A stretch of DNA of 64,000 nt from the NCBI RefSeq assembly GCF_010119615.1, contig NZ_QOVG01000008.1, positions 62,001-126,000 of the forward strand, in the 5' to 3' direction. The notes beneath the pieces were generated by a model. The model saw only the letters and a list, made by a program, of their open reading frames with translations. It did not search any database and was not told the DNA's origin. Position 1 is the stretch's first letter; each line of letters begins with the position of its first letter. The stretch comes from Pseudoxanthomonas gei. Its GTDB lineage: Bacteria > Pseudomonadota > Gammaproteobacteria > Xanthomonadales > Xanthomonadaceae. The position numbers and the translations under genes were made by a program. This document shows positions 6,900 to 16,655 of this stretch, piece after piece.

Positions 6900-6930
6900 T
6901 CCCTTGCTCTACCGACTGAGCTACCCGGCC
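6855..6930 (-). tRNA. tRNA-Phe (GAA)
   Basis: A 76-nt tRNA including encoded CCA. The 5' end GGCCGGGTAGC starts at 6930, the D-arm has AGCTCAGTCGGTAGAGC, the anticodon GAA is at 6897-6895 in loop TTGAAAA, the T-arm has GGTTCGATTCC, and the 3' end is CCGGCCACCA. The acceptor stem is fully paired. The gene is the integration site of the element on its 3' side. Confidence 0.97.
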
Positions 6931-7089
6931 ATGCACCTGCGGCCAAGCCGAAGTGAGGGGCGGAATGATACGGGGACGGGGGCCTTGGGGCAAGCTGCCT
7001 GGGTGCTAAACGGGCAGGAGCCGGTTGCGATGGGGTTCGATTTCGGGGGCGCATCATGCTGGGGAATCCACAAAAACCGGAGCACGGAC

Positions 7090-7539
7090 ATGAAACGCGC
7101 GATCCTGATGCTTGCCACGGCGGTGCTGTTGTCGGCCTGCAGCACCACCCGTATGTCGGATGCCGAAACCCTGGACCTGTACAAGGCGCACGCGGGCGAA
7201 CCGGTCAGGGACTTCCAGTATTTCGGCCAGATCAATGGATGGACGCCGCTGGGCGACAGTGCCCTGACCGTCTGGACCCGGCCCAGCCAGGCCTATCTGC
7301 TGGAACTCTATGGGCCCTGCCAGGACCTGGACTACGCGCCTGCCATTGGCGTGAGCAGTTTTGGCGGCCGGGTGTCGGCCCGCTTCGACAGCGTGCAGGT
7401 GCTGGGCGGCGGTACCAGCAGCATCCGCATCGCCTGCCGGATCGAGAGCATCCGCCCCCTCGACGTCAAGGCCTTGAAGCAGGCGCAGAAGGAACTGCGC
7501 GAAGCCAAGCTGGTGGAGCGCGAGGCTGCCAGCAGCTGA
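7090..7539 (+). CDS. Putative lipoprotein, DUF6491-like
   Basis: The 149-residue product begins with a lipoprotein signal: MKRAILMLATAV followed by the lipobox LLSAC, so Cys about 17 is the likely lipidated residue. The mature part is a small beta-rich domain, with IRIACRIESIRPLD near the C-terminus and a short charged helical tail. It resembles the DUF6491 proteins common in xanthomonads, whose function is unknown. The ATG at 7090 is chosen over upstream starts because it sits exactly at the signal peptide. Confidence 0.75.
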   Translation: MKRAILMLATAVLLSACSTTRMSDAETLDLYKAHAGEPVRDFQYFGQINGWTPLGDSALTVWTRPSQAYLLELYGPCQDLDYAPAIGVSSFGGRVSARFDSVQVLGGGTSSIRIACRIESIRPLDVKALKQAQKELREAKLVEREAASS

Positions 7540-7647
7540 GGTCGTCACACACCTCCTCCTCCGTCGGGTTGGGTCCCGGCATGCGCCGGGATGACGGCCT
7601 GGGGTAGCGACATGCGCAGGGTGATTGCGCGGGAGATGGCGGCTTGT

Positions 7648-7744
7648 TGTAGGAGCGACGCAAGTCGCGAAGCACGCGGTGCCGGATTGCCAGCAGGGTC
7701 GGGGGCCATGATTTCCTGGCTTCGCGACTTGCGTCGCTCCTACA
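7648..7744. repeat. 26-bp perfect inverted repeat pair (REP-like)
   Basis: TGTAGGAGCGACGCAAGTCG and following bases (7648-7673) are the exact reverse complement of 7719-7744; 45 bases separate the arms. Paired copies of GTAGGAGCGACGCAAGTCGC-type sequence look like the dispersed REP families of Xanthomonas relatives and Pseudomonas. The pair lies downstream of the lipoprotein gene and could also end transcription. Confidence 0.7.
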
Positions 7745-7769
7745 CGAACCTACCAACGCCGTGCCACGT

Positions 7770-7797
7770 TGTAGAGCCGAGCCTGCTCGGCTCTACA
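7770..7797. repeat. SMAG-like REP hairpin
   Basis: TGTAGAGCCGAGC and GCTCGGCTCTACA are perfect 13-base arms with a 2-base loop (CT). The GTAG head and the GAGCCGAGC stem match my memory of SMAG repeats of Stenotrophomonas maltophilia, thought to be mobilised by RAYT transposases. It lies between the converging lipoprotein and yggX genes. No RAYT gene is in the window. Confidence 0.75.
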
Positions 7798-7810
7798 AGG
7801 AGAGCAGGGC

Positions 7811-8080
7811 TCACTCTTCGGCGGTGTAGCCGGCGGGCTTGTCGGTATTGCCTTCGAACAGGTACTTCTGCAGTTCCTTTTCCAGGAACGCGCGGTGCTT
7901 GGGGTCGCGGGGGGACAGGCGGTTTTCGTTGATCAGCATGGTCTGGTGTGCCAGCCAGGCCGCCCAGGCCGGCTTGCCGATGTGCGCGTAGATGCGCTGC
8001 CCCAGCTCGCCGGGATAGGGCACGAAATCCAGGCCTTCGGCCTCGCGCTTCTGGTGCTCGCAGAAAATGGTTCTTGGCAT
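7811..8080 (-). CDS. yggX: Fe(2+)-trafficking / oxidative damage protection protein YggX
   Basis: An 89-residue protein beginning [19 protein letters not shown], with Cys7 and the [11 protein letters not shown] block typical of YggX. The family handles ferrous iron and protects Fe-S clusters from oxidative damage. It starts 8 bases after the stop of mutY, which encodes a [4Fe-4S] protein; the mutY-yggX order is conserved in gammaproteobacteria. Length and sequence fit the family throughout. Confidence 0.95.
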   Translation of the reverse strand: MPRTIFCEHQKREAEGLDFVPYPGELGQRIYAHIGKPAWAAWLAHQTMLINENRLSPRDPKHRAFLEKELQKYLFEGNTDKPAGYTAEE

Positions 8081-8088
8081 GGTGATCC

Positions 8089-9135
8089 TTATTCGCCCAG
8101 CAGTTTTCGTATGGGCGCTGGCAGTCCCAGCGTGGCCAGTGCGGCCCGCGGCACCCAGCGCAGGTCGGCATTGTCGCGCACCACGTCGCGGGCGACGAGC
8201 GCCTGCCAGTGCAACGGATGCATGCGCAGGCGGTAATGCGAGAACACGTGCGGGATCTCGGCCAGCGCTTCGGCTTGGTCGTAGTCGCCGTGCAGGTGCA
8301 ATGCGAACCAGCTGCGCGCCTGCTCGTGGGTTTCGGCTTCCGGCAGCGACCACAGCGAGGCCCAGATGCCCGTCGGCGGGCGCCGCTGCAGCAGGATTTC
8401 GCCGTCTGCATTCTGTGCGAACAACACCAGGGCGGTACGTTCGGGCAGGGGCTTGCCCGGGCGCGCGGTGGGGAGTTCTTCCACGCGGCCGTCGCGCAGG
8501 GCGATGCAATCGGTGTTCATCACGCACAGCATGCAGGCCGGGTTCTGCCGCGTGCACAGGGTTGCGCCGAAATCCATCTGCGCCTGGGTGTAATCGGCCA
8601 TGCGCGAGGCCGGCAGGTGTGCTTCGGCCAGCATCCACAACTGCTTCTCCACCGCGGGCAGGTTCGGCCATCCACTGATGCCGTGGTAGCGCGCCAGCAC
8701 GCGCTTGACGTTGCCATCCAGGATGGGGAAACGCTCGCCCCAGGCCTGGGCCAGGATCGCGCCGGCCGTACTGCGGCCGATGCCGGGCAATGCGACCAGT
8801 GCAGCGAAGTCGCGTGGCAGCTCACCCCAATGCAGTTCGCAGCACAGCCGGGCGCTGGTATGCAGGTTGCGGGCGCGGGCGTAATAGCCCAGCCCCGACC
8901 ATTGCGCCAGCACGTCATCCAGGCTGGCCGCGGCCAGGTCGGGCAGGGTGGGGAAGGCCGCCACGAAGCGCTCGAAATACGGCGTCACCGTCTTGACCTG
9001 GGTCTGCTGCAGCATGATCTCGGCCAGCCACACGCGATATGGCGTGCGCGGATGCTGCCAGGGCAGGTCGTGGCGGCCGCCGTGGTCGAACCAGTCCAGC
9101 AGGCGCTGGGCGAAACTTCCCGCGACGGGGTTCAT
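8089..9135 (-). CDS. mutY: A/G-specific adenine glycosylase MutY
   Basis: A 348-residue DNA repair enzyme that removes adenine mispaired with 8-oxoguanine. Visible are [11 protein letters not shown] with catalytic Glu39, the helix-hairpin-helix LPGIGRSTA (116-124), catalytic Asp140 in [12 protein letters not shown], and the [4Fe-4S] ligands C194-x6-C201-x2-C204-x5-C210. A Nudix-like C-terminal domain for 8-oxoG recognition follows (about 225-345). The start overlaps the stop of the upstream AsmA-like gene by four bases, implying translational coupling. Nothing is missing. Confidence 0.97.
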   Translation of the reverse strand: MNPVAGSFAQRLLDWFDHGGRHDLPWQHPRTPYRVWLAEIMLQQTQVKTVTPYFERFVAAFPTLPDLAAASLDDVLAQWSGLGYYARARNLHTSARLCCELHWGELPRDFAALVALPGIGRSTAGAILAQAWGERFPILDGNVKRVLARYHGISGWPNLPAVEKQLWMLAEAHLPASRMADYTQAQMDFGATLCTRQNPACMLCVMNTDCIALRDGRVEELPTARPGKPLPERTALVLFAQNADGEILLQRRPPTGIWASLWSLPEAETHEQARSWFALHLHGDYDQAEALAEIPHVFSHYRLRMHPLHWQALVARDVVRDNADLRWVPRAALATLGLPAPIRKLLGE

Positions 9136-10376
9136 TCGACCGGCACCGCAATCGAGGGGTCATCGAACTGCAGTTCGACGCCTTCCAGCACCGCGCCCGA
9201 GACCTCCATCCGTGGCGTGGTGAAGTTGCCGGAGATCGGCGGCAGCGGCGAGCCTGCAGCCGGGGCATCGATCCAGTCCATCATTTCGGGCAGTCGGAAG
9301 CGCCCGTCGAAGATGCTGGCGTCGCGCTGCAGGCGCAGCGATGCAATGGCCGACAGGTCGGTCGCACCTGCATAGGACAGGTTGAAGGGCAGCGGCGAAT
9401 TCGATTGGCCCAGTGGTGGTGGCAACGCCGGCCATGCGGAAGGCCAGGTGGCCAGCTTGCCGTCCAGTTGCAGGCCCATGCCCTGGGTCATGGCGAATTG
9501 GCCGGAGGCATCCAGGGTCGGCATTGCGTCCTTGCCAATGATCGACAGGCCGGCCGGTTGCAGCGTGATGGCGCCGGACTCGAAGCGCAGCGGCCCTGCA
9601 ATTCCCAGCGAAAATGGCAGCGCGCTGCTGCCGGCAACGTAGCGCGAATGCGCGCCCAGCACCGCATGCCGCAATTCGATTGCCTGATCGGTCACCAGCT
9701 TGGCCGACAGGAGAATCCGCGAAGGAATGCGCCAGTCTTTTTCCTCCAGCGACAGCTTGCCCGCAACACCGAGGCCTGCGCCGGATCCAGGCCTGGTCAG
9801 CGTGGCATGCACATCGACCGGTACGCGCAGGTCCCCGCCCACATAGCGGCCCTGCAGGTGCATGCGCATTGGGGCGCCGGGCGCGAGCGATTGCAGCTGG
9901 GCATTGAGGTTGTCGATCTTCCAGCCGGAGCCCAGCACCTGGCCGCGCACGATGCCGATGCCCTTGGACAGGGTGGGAACGGGAGTCTTGCCGGGCGGGC
10001 GCGTGGCTTGCCACTTCCTGAAGGCCTCGACATCCAGCACGGGCGCGTCCAGCTCCACGCGATGCGCGCTGAGTTCACTGCCGCGTGCGCGCAGCGTGGA
10101 CCAGGGCAGCGAAATGAAGATGCGTTCTGCGCGCAGCACCGCGGTGCCTTCACCCGGCAGGCGGGCGACCACGTCGCGCGCCACCAGCTGCGGCGTGCCG
10201 CGCAGGCGGTACTCGCCCACGCCGCTGGCGGTTATTTCCAGACCCAGCGAGCGCCCCGCCAGGGCCAGCACATTGGGCACCAGGGTGGCGGGAGCCACCA
10301 GCCAGCGCAGGGCGATGGCGCCTGCGACGACCAGCGCCAGGAAGAGCCACAGCGCGATCCTGCGACGCCGTGTCAT
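9132..10376 (-). CDS. AsmA-like membrane-anchored protein
   Basis: The 414-residue product has one N-terminal membrane anchor (about residues 5-28, RRIALWLFLALVVAGAIALR), then a long beta-rich periplasmic region with the repeated amphipathic strand pattern of AsmA/TamB-type proteins. The family is linked to envelope assembly and phospholipid transport. No catalytic motif is visible. It sits between ftsY and mutY on the same strand; the 3' end overlaps mutY. A GspN-like secretion protein is an alternative reading, but no secretion genes are nearby. Confidence 0.55.
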   Translation of the reverse strand: MTRRRRIALWLFLALVVAGAIALRWLVAPATLVPNVLALAGRSLGLEITASGVGEYRLRGTPQLVARDVVARLPGEGTAVLRAERIFISLPWSTLRARGSELSAHRVELDAPVLDVEAFRKWQATRPPGKTPVPTLSKGIGIVRGQVLGSGWKIDNLNAQLQSLAPGAPMRMHLQGRYVGGDLRVPVDVHATLTRPGSGAGLGVAGKLSLEEKDWRIPSRILLSAKLVTDQAIELRHAVLGAHSRYVAGSSALPFSLGIAGPLRFESGAITLQPAGLSIIGKDAMPTLDASGQFAMTQGMGLQLDGKLATWPSAWPALPPPLGQSNSPLPFNLSYAGATDLSAIASLRLQRDASIFDGRFRLPEMMDWIDAPAAGSPLPPISGNFTTPRMEVSGAVLEGVELQFDDPSIAVPVE

Positions 10377-10396
10377 TCAGCGGAATCCGTTGCCGG

Positions 10397-11671
10397 TCAC
10401 GCGCCCAGTGCGTCGGGAAGCAGGGCGTCGACGAAGGCTTCGGCATCGAACACCCGCAGGTCTTCGGAGCGCTCGCCGATGCCCGCGTAGCGGATGGGGA
10501 TGCCGAACTCGCGGGCCAGTGCGAACACCACGCCGCCCTTGGCGGTGCCATCCAGCTTGGTCACCACCAGGCCGGTGACGCCGACGGCCGCGTGGAACTG
10601 GCGCAACTGCGACAACGCGTTCTGGCCGGTGGTGCCGTCGATGACCATCAGCACTTCATGCGGCGCATCGGGGTCCAGCTTGCCCAGCACGCGGCGGATC
10701 TTGCCCAGTTCGGCCATCAGTCCCTGCTGGGTATGCAGGCGCCCGGCGGTATCGGCGATCAGCACGTCGATGCCGCGCGCCCGCGCTGCCTGCAGGGCGT
10801 CGAAGGCAACCGAGGCGGCATCTGCATCCTGGCCCTGGGCGATCACCGGCACGCCGTTGCGATCGCCCCAGGCCTGCAGCTGGGCGACGGCAGCGGCACG
10901 GAAGGTGTCGCCGGCGGCCAGCATCAGGCCGTGGCCCTGTTCCTTGAAGCGCCGCGCCAGCTTGCCGATGGTGGTGGTCTTGCCCACGCCATTGACGCCG
11001 ACGGTCAGCACCACGAAAGGCTTGCGCGAGGCATCGATCTGCAAGGGAATTGCCACCGGCGCCAGCAGCGCGATCAACTCCGCGCGCAAGGCCTTCAGCA
11101 ATGCCTGCGCGTCAGCGAACTCGCGCGCCTTCATGCGCTTGCGCAGGCCTTCGACCAGTGCGCTGGTGGCGGGCACGCCGACGTCGGCAGTGATCAGCGC
11201 GGTCTCGATCTCATCCAGCAGGTCGTCATCGAGCTTGGGGTTGCGCGAGAACAGGCCGCCCAGGCCACGCGCGAAACCGGTGCCGCGCAGGCGCTCGCGC
11301 CAGCCGGTCTTGCCGGCGGTGGCCGGCGCGGGGCGCTCGGCTTCCAGCGGTACGTGGGTCGCGGCTGCAGCGGCGGGTGCAGGTGCAGTTGAAGGTGTTG
11401 GTACCGGGACGGAGACGAGGACCGGCACATCGACGCGGATGGGCGCCGGCGTCTCGAAGACAGGCTCGACGGCTGGCTCGAACGGCGGGAGTGCGGCAGC
11501 AGCCGGTTCTGGCTGAAGGACTGCGGGCGCGTCCTCCCCGGCAGGCGCCTGGGCATGTGAGTCGGGGAACGCGGCCGCCATCTCTTCCACGCTGTAGCGA
11601 CGCCTGGCGTCGTTCTCTGGCGTGGTCTCGGGACCGGGGGAAGGCTTCTTGCGACGGAAAAAACTGACCAT
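10397..11671 (-). CDS. ftsY: Signal recognition particle receptor FtsY
   Basis: A 424-residue GTPase receptor that docks SRP-ribosome complexes at the inner membrane. The start MVSFFRRKK (ATG at 11671) is preferred to the longer frame at 11698 because it gives the normal basic membrane-targeting N-terminus. An acidic/Pro-Ala-rich A domain (about 10-125) precedes the four-helix N domain and the G domain with VNGVGKTTTIGKLA (G1), DTAGRL (G3) and TKLDGTAKGG (G4). It is divergent from rsmD with only 47 bases between starts, a common gammaproteobacterial arrangement. Confidence 0.97.
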   Translation of the reverse strand: MVSFFRRKKPSPGPETTPENDARRRYSVEEMAAAFPDSHAQAPAGEDAPAVLQPEPAAAALPPFEPAVEPVFETPAPIRVDVPVLVSVPVPTPSTAPAPAAAAATHVPLEAERPAPATAGKTGWRERLRGTGFARGLGGLFSRNPKLDDDLLDEIETALITADVGVPATSALVEGLRKRMKAREFADAQALLKALRAELIALLAPVAIPLQIDASRKPFVVLTVGVNGVGKTTTIGKLARRFKEQGHGLMLAAGDTFRAAAVAQLQAWGDRNGVPVIAQGQDADAASVAFDALQAARARGIDVLIADTAGRLHTQQGLMAELGKIRRVLGKLDPDAPHEVLMVIDGTTGQNALSQLRQFHAAVGVTGLVVTKLDGTAKGGVVFALAREFGIPIRYAGIGERSEDLRVFDAEAFVDALLPDALGA

Positions 11672-11718
11672 TGCTCGTGGATATCGGAGAATGGGCACAT
11701 GCTAGCACCGGCACCCCG

Positions 11719-12854
<1,136 letters not shown>

Positions 12855-12902
12855 TTCGATGCCGTACCATTCACCAATGACTTATCTAGAGGGGAAGACA
12901 CC

Positions 12903-13391
12903 ATGAAGATCGCTACACGAATGCTGCTCGCTGCCTGCCTGGTATTGACGTTCGCCGCGTGCAAGAAGCAGGAAGTCGCCGCGCCCGTCGAGGCCGCGCC
13001 GCTCACCGCGCCGGCTTCCGGCGACGATGCCGCCTGGAAGGCCTACCTGCAGGACGTGGTCGCCCGCAACATGGGTGAAATCACCAACAATCCGTTCCTT
13101 TACTACCTGCCGGCGGCGACCGATCCTGACTTCGAGGACAAGTACACCGCGCAGCTGGAACAGGCCAAGAACGCCATCGCCCGCGGCATCGTCGGCGGCA
13201 ACCTGATCGCCTACGGTTCGCCCGAGTCGGCGCGCATGGCCGACATCGCCATCGCTTCCTTCGCCGGCGTGCCGGCCGACACCATGAAGAAGGTCAAGAT
13301 CCTTTTCATCGGCAAGCCCGCCGACGGCGAGCGCGTCAAGGCCGCAGTCGCGCCCACCGGCGCCGACTACGTCTTCATCGAAGCAAAGTGA
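12903..13391 (+). CDS. Putative lipoprotein of unknown function
   Basis: A 162-residue product with signal sequence MKIATRMLLAACLVL and lipobox TFAACKK, so a Cys about position 20 is the likely lipid site. AAPVEAAPLTAPASG is a flexible linker. The globular part contains NNPFLYYLPA and a C-terminal KILFIGKPADGERV block suggesting an alpha/beta fold. I do not recognise the family; it is found as a conserved hypothetical in xanthomonads as far as I recall. AGAGGGGAAG about eight bases before the ATG supports the start. Confidence 0.7.
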   Translation: MKIATRMLLAACLVLTFAACKKQEVAAPVEAAPLTAPASGDDAAWKAYLQDVVARNMGEITNNPFLYYLPAATDPDFEDKYTAQLEQAKNAIARGIVGGNLIAYGSPESARMADIAIASFAGVPADTMKKVKILFIGKPADGERVKAAVAPTGADYVFIEAK

Positions 13392-13401
13392 CCTTCGGCG
13401 C

Positions 13402-13694
13402 GTGGCCGCAACGCGGCCACGCCTTTGCCGAAGGTCATCCCCGCGAAGGCGGGGATCCAGCGGTTGATTCTGACTGAACAGTGGCCGCAACGCGGCCACG
13501 CCTTTGCCGAAGGTCATCCCCGCGAAGGCGGGGATCTAGCGGTTGATTCTGACTGAACAGTGGCCGCAACGCGGCCACGCCTTTGCCGAAGGTCATCTCC
13601 GCGAAGGCGGGGATCCAGCGGTTGATTCTGACTGAACAGTGGCCGCAACGCGGCCACGCCTTTGCCGAAGGTCATCCCCGCCAAGGCGGGGCTC
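13402..13694. repeat. 79-bp tandem repeat, 3.7 copies, each with two hairpins
   Basis: Unit starts are at 13402, 13481, 13560 and 13639, a period of exactly 79 bases with only a few substitutions; a decayed fifth copy of the first hairpin is at 13744-13762. Each unit has the palindrome GTGGCCGCAACGCGGCCAC and the hairpin CCCCGCGAAGGCGGGG, the latter resembling a REP-type sequence widespread in proteobacteria. The array fills most of the 506-base gap between the lipoprotein and ferredoxin genes; the first hairpin may end lipoprotein transcription. No open frame here is credible. Confidence 0.92.
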
Positions 13695-13885
13695 TCAACA
13701 GCCGCATGGCTGGTCGTCCAGTGCTTCTGCTTTGACTCCAAATGTGGCCGCCAGGCGGCCACGCCCTTGCTGAAGGGTTATCCCCCGCGCAAAAGCCGCA
13801 TGTCGTTGCTTCCTGGATTGTGCCTATGCATGGAACGCTTGAAGCCGATTTCCTTGCCGGACCGCCTTTCCCGCGCCAACCCCGC

Positions 13886-13891
13886 TAAAAT
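13886..13891 (+). promoter_or_regulatory. Candidate -10 box for the ferredoxin gene
   Basis: TAAAAT ends six bases before the ATG at 13898, so transcription would start about at the start codon (leaderless or nearly so). No clear -35 box is visible. Confidence 0.4.
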
Positions 13892-13897
13892 CAGCGC

Positions 13898-14152
13898 ATG
13901 TCGCTGAAGATCAACGAACTCTGCGTCAACTGCGACGTCTGCGAGCCGGCCTGTCCCAACCAGGCCATCGCCATGGGCGAGACCATCTACGTCATCGATC
14001 CGGCGCGCTGCACCGAATGCGTCGGCCATTACGACGAGCCGCAATGCGTGGTGGTCTGCCCGGTCGAGTGCATCGACCCGGACCCGGCGCATCCTGAAAG
14101 TGAGCAGGACCTGCTGGCCAAGCTGCGCCGGCTACAACAGGAACAGGCATGA
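13898..14152 (+). CDS. yfhL: 2[4Fe-4S] ferredoxin, YfhL type
   Basis: An 84-residue ferredoxin with C9, C12, C15 and C19 (CVNCDVCEPAC) and a second set C38, C41, C50, C54 with the long CxxC-x8-C insertion typical of the Allochromatium/YfhL type; C58 is an extra cysteine. It carries electrons at low potential. It overlaps ggt by four bases (ATGA). In many gammaproteobacteria the gene follows coaD, as here apart from the lipoprotein and repeat array. Confidence 0.95.
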   Translation: MSLKINELCVNCDVCEPACPNQAIAMGETIYVIDPARCTECVGHYDEPQCVVVCPVECIDPDPAHPESEQDLLAKLRRLQQEQA

Positions 14153-15945
14153 CGCTGCATCTGTTTTCCTCCCGCATCAACCACCGCCGTTTCCTCGTTG
14201 TCCCGGCATTACTGGCCCTGCTGCTTTCGCTGGCGCCGGAGTTCGCTCTGGCGCTGGCTCCGCCGGCGCGGACCGAGGCGGCCACGGTGGCTGCAACGCC
14301 GCCTGGCGCTGTCATTTCCTCGGGCCACAGACTGGCCACCGAAGCCGGCCTGCAGATCCTGGCCGAAGGCGGCAACGCCTTCGATGCGGCCGTCGCGGTG
14401 TCCTCCACCTTGTCGGTGGTCGAACCGATCAGCTCCGGCCTGGGCGGCGGTGGTTTCTTCCTGCTGCATGATGCCCGCACCGGCAAGGACGTGATGCTGG
14501 ATGCGCGCGAGTACGCGCCCGAGTCCGCGACCCCGGCGGCCTTCCTCGACAAGAACGGTGAACTGGACCGCGACCGTTCGGTGAACGGACCCTGGTCGGC
14601 CGGCATTCCCGGCCTGCCGGCGGCACTGGTCGAACTGGCGGGCAAGCACGGCCGCCTGCCGCTGGCGCAATCGCTGGCGCCCTCGATCCGCATCGCCAGG
14701 GACGGATTTCCCGTTTATGCGCGCATGGCCAAGGGTTACCAGTCGCGCCGCGAAGTGATGGAGCGCTATCCCGGCACGCGCGCGGTCTACCTGCGCAACG
14801 GCAAGCCGATCGCCGAAGGCGACATCTTCCGCCAACCCGAACTGGCGCATACGCTGGAGTTGCTGGCATCGAAGGGGTTCGACGGCTTCTACCGCGGTGA
14901 AACCGCGCGCAAGCTGCTCAAGGGCGTCAAGCAGGCCGGGGGCCGCTGGACCGCCGAAGAACTCGCCGGCTACCGGGTCAAGCAGCGCACGCCGCTGAGC
15001 TTCGACTACCACGGCTGGAAGATCACCACCGCACCGCCGCCGTCTTCCGGCGGCATTGCCCTGGTGGAGATGCTGCAGATCCTGGAACCGTGGAAGCTGG
15101 AGGAGCTCGACGAAGCGCACCGCATCCACCTGGTGGTCGAGGCGATGCGCCGCGCTTATCGCGACCGCACCTTCTTCCTCGGCGATCCCGACTTCGTGGA
15201 CATGCCGCTGGCCGTGCTGGCCAGTCGCGATTACGCCCAGGGCCTGCGCGCCACCATCCACCCGGACAAGGCCACCCCCAGCGACCTGCTGTCGGGCAAG
15301 CCGACGCCACTGGAAGACGACGAGACCACGCACTTCTCGATCATCGATGCGCAAGGCAATCGCGTGGGCGCCACCCAGACAGTGAACCTGCTGTACGGTT
15401 CGGGCCTGATTCCGGCCGGCACCGGCGTGCTGCTCAACAACGAGATGGACGACTTCGCGCTGAAGCCAGGCACTCCCAATGCGTTCGGGGTGATGGGCTA
15501 CGAGGCCAACGCACCGAAAGCGGGCAAGCGCATGCTCAGTTCGATGACGCCGACCTTCATGGAGTCGCCGGACCGCGTCGTCGTGCTGGGCACGCCCGGC
15601 GGCAGCCGCATCATCACCATGGTCCTGCTGGGCATCCTGGGCTATGACGCGGGCCTGTCGCCTCAGCAGGTCTCCGCGTTGCCGCGCTACCACCACCAGT
15701 GGCTGCCCGATGTCATTTCGGCCGAGAGCGGCGCTTTCTCCACCCAGGTGGCCGATGCATTGAAGGCCATGGGCCACGAGGTCGACCTGCCCGGCGACAC
15801 CGCTGCCGGCGGGCGCGGCTCCAGCCATGTATGGGGCAGCCTGCAGACGGTGATGTGGGATCGCAAGGCCGGCACGCTGTCGGGCGGAAGCGATCCGCGC
15901 AATCCGGTTGCCGAAGCCCGGGTGGTGGAGCAGGCAAGCCCCTGA
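14149..15945 (+). CDS. ggt: Gamma-glutamyltranspeptidase
   Basis: A 598-residue periplasmic N-terminal-nucleophile hydrolase cleaving glutathione and other gamma-glutamyl compounds. An N-terminal hydrophobic signal (about 12-35) leads into GAVISSGHRLATEAG, the start of the large subunit. Self-cleavage should occur before Thr393 of TTHFSIID, which becomes the catalytic residue of the small subunit. PGGSRIITMVLLGIL near residue 483 is also characteristic. Length and order are normal. The start overlaps the ferredoxin stop. Confidence 0.96.
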   Translation: MTLHLFSSRINHRRFLVVPALLALLLSLAPEFALALAPPARTEAATVAATPPGAVISSGHRLATEAGLQILAEGGNAFDAAVAVSSTLSVVEPISSGLGGGGFFLLHDARTGKDVMLDAREYAPESATPAAFLDKNGELDRDRSVNGPWSAGIPGLPAALVELAGKHGRLPLAQSLAPSIRIARDGFPVYARMAKGYQSRREVMERYPGTRAVYLRNGKPIAEGDIFRQPELAHTLELLASKGFDGFYRGETARKLLKGVKQAGGRWTAEELAGYRVKQRTPLSFDYHGWKITTAPPPSSGGIALVEMLQILEPWKLEELDEAHRIHLVVEAMRRAYRDRTFFLGDPDFVDMPLAVLASRDYAQGLRATIHPDKATPSDLLSGKPTPLEDDETTHFSIIDAQGNRVGATQTVNLLYGSGLIPAGTGVLLNNEMDDFALKPGTPNAFGVMGYEANAPKAGKRMLSSMTPTFMESPDRVVVLGTPGGSRIITMVLLGILGYDAGLSPQQVSALPRYHHQWLPDVISAESGAFSTQVADALKAMGHEVDLPGDTAAGGRGSSHVWGSLQTVMWDRKAGTLSGGSDPRNPVAEARVVEQASP

Positions 15946-16009
15946 TTGCCGCATGGCGATCGCGGATAGAATCCGCATCGATCTCTCCACCCATTGGCAG
16001 GAGCCCCGC

Positions 16010-16594
16010 GTGGCTGACAACGAGAAGAAACCGGTCATCACCCACCTGCCTGCGATCCTCACCGGCGCAGCGGCGCTGGTTGCGGCATTGACCACGGTCT
16101 ACGTGAACATCCGCAATGACCTGAAGGACGATGCCGCTACGCCGCCGGCCATCGTGGCCACGGTCAGGCCGGTGGAGAGCAAGCCTGAGCTGCCCGCGGC
16201 ACCACAGGAATTGCAGCTCCGGCTGCAGCGCATCGCCGTGCAGCACGATGGCGCAATGGGCAGCGCGGATTGGCGCTTTTCCATCGAAGCCGACGGCCAG
16301 CCGCTGTTTGCTTTCGAGCAGGATTCGATGACCTCCGAGGGCGGCCGCAACATCGTCGTCGTGGGCGAGGACCGCGACGCCAGCGCCAGCCTGGAATTGC
16401 CGCCCGGCAAACGCATTCCCATCACCATCCACGGCTGGCGCGGCGGCTGGCTGAAGAAGTCCGAAGCGCCGCTGGTCAACGGCCAGGGCTGGCTTTCGGC
16501 CGCCGGCACCCTGACGCCGATCGCGGTGAAGGCGGACGACGACAGGAAAGGTGCCTTCACCTTCTATTTTTCCGCGAATCCTCGCAAAGAATGA
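16010..16594 (+). CDS. Membrane-anchored protein of unknown function
   Basis: The GTG at 16010 is chosen because GGCAGGAG lies seven bases upstream; an in-frame ATG at 15953 is the alternative. The 194-residue product has one N-terminal membrane helix (about residues 9-30, [23 protein letters not shown]) and a periplasmic domain from about 55, with paired beta-type segments ([16 protein letters not shown], then [18 protein letters not shown]). No enzyme motif is visible. It follows ggt on the same strand by 64 bases. Confidence 0.65.
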   Translation: MADNEKKPVITHLPAILTGAAALVAALTTVYVNIRNDLKDDAATPPAIVATVRPVESKPELPAAPQELQLRLQRIAVQHDGAMGSADWRFSIEADGQPLFAFEQDSMTSEGGRNIVVVGEDRDASASLELPPGKRIPITIHGWRGGWLKKSEAPLVNGQGWLSAAGTLTPIAVKADDDRKGAFTFYFSANPRKE

Positions 16595-16643
16595 GTCCGG
16601 CCTGGCAGGTCGGATGCATGGTTCCTCTCTCCCGGCGCGGGCA

Positions 16644-16649
16644 TATAAT
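16644..16649 (+). promoter_or_regulatory. Consensus -10 box just before the metallo-hydrolase gene
   Basis: TATAAT ends six bases before the ATG at 16656. If used, the transcript would have virtually no leader. No matching -35 TTGACA is obvious upstream. Confidence 0.45.
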
Positions 16650-16655
16650 CGGCCC

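Noticed and set aside
13402-13762. CRISPR array
   Set aside because: The 79-base units are contiguous tandem copies with no unique spacers and no cas genes nearby.
14209-16095. Long minus-strand frame opposite ggt
   Set aside because: Shadow of ggt on the opposite strand; no start signal and no domain.
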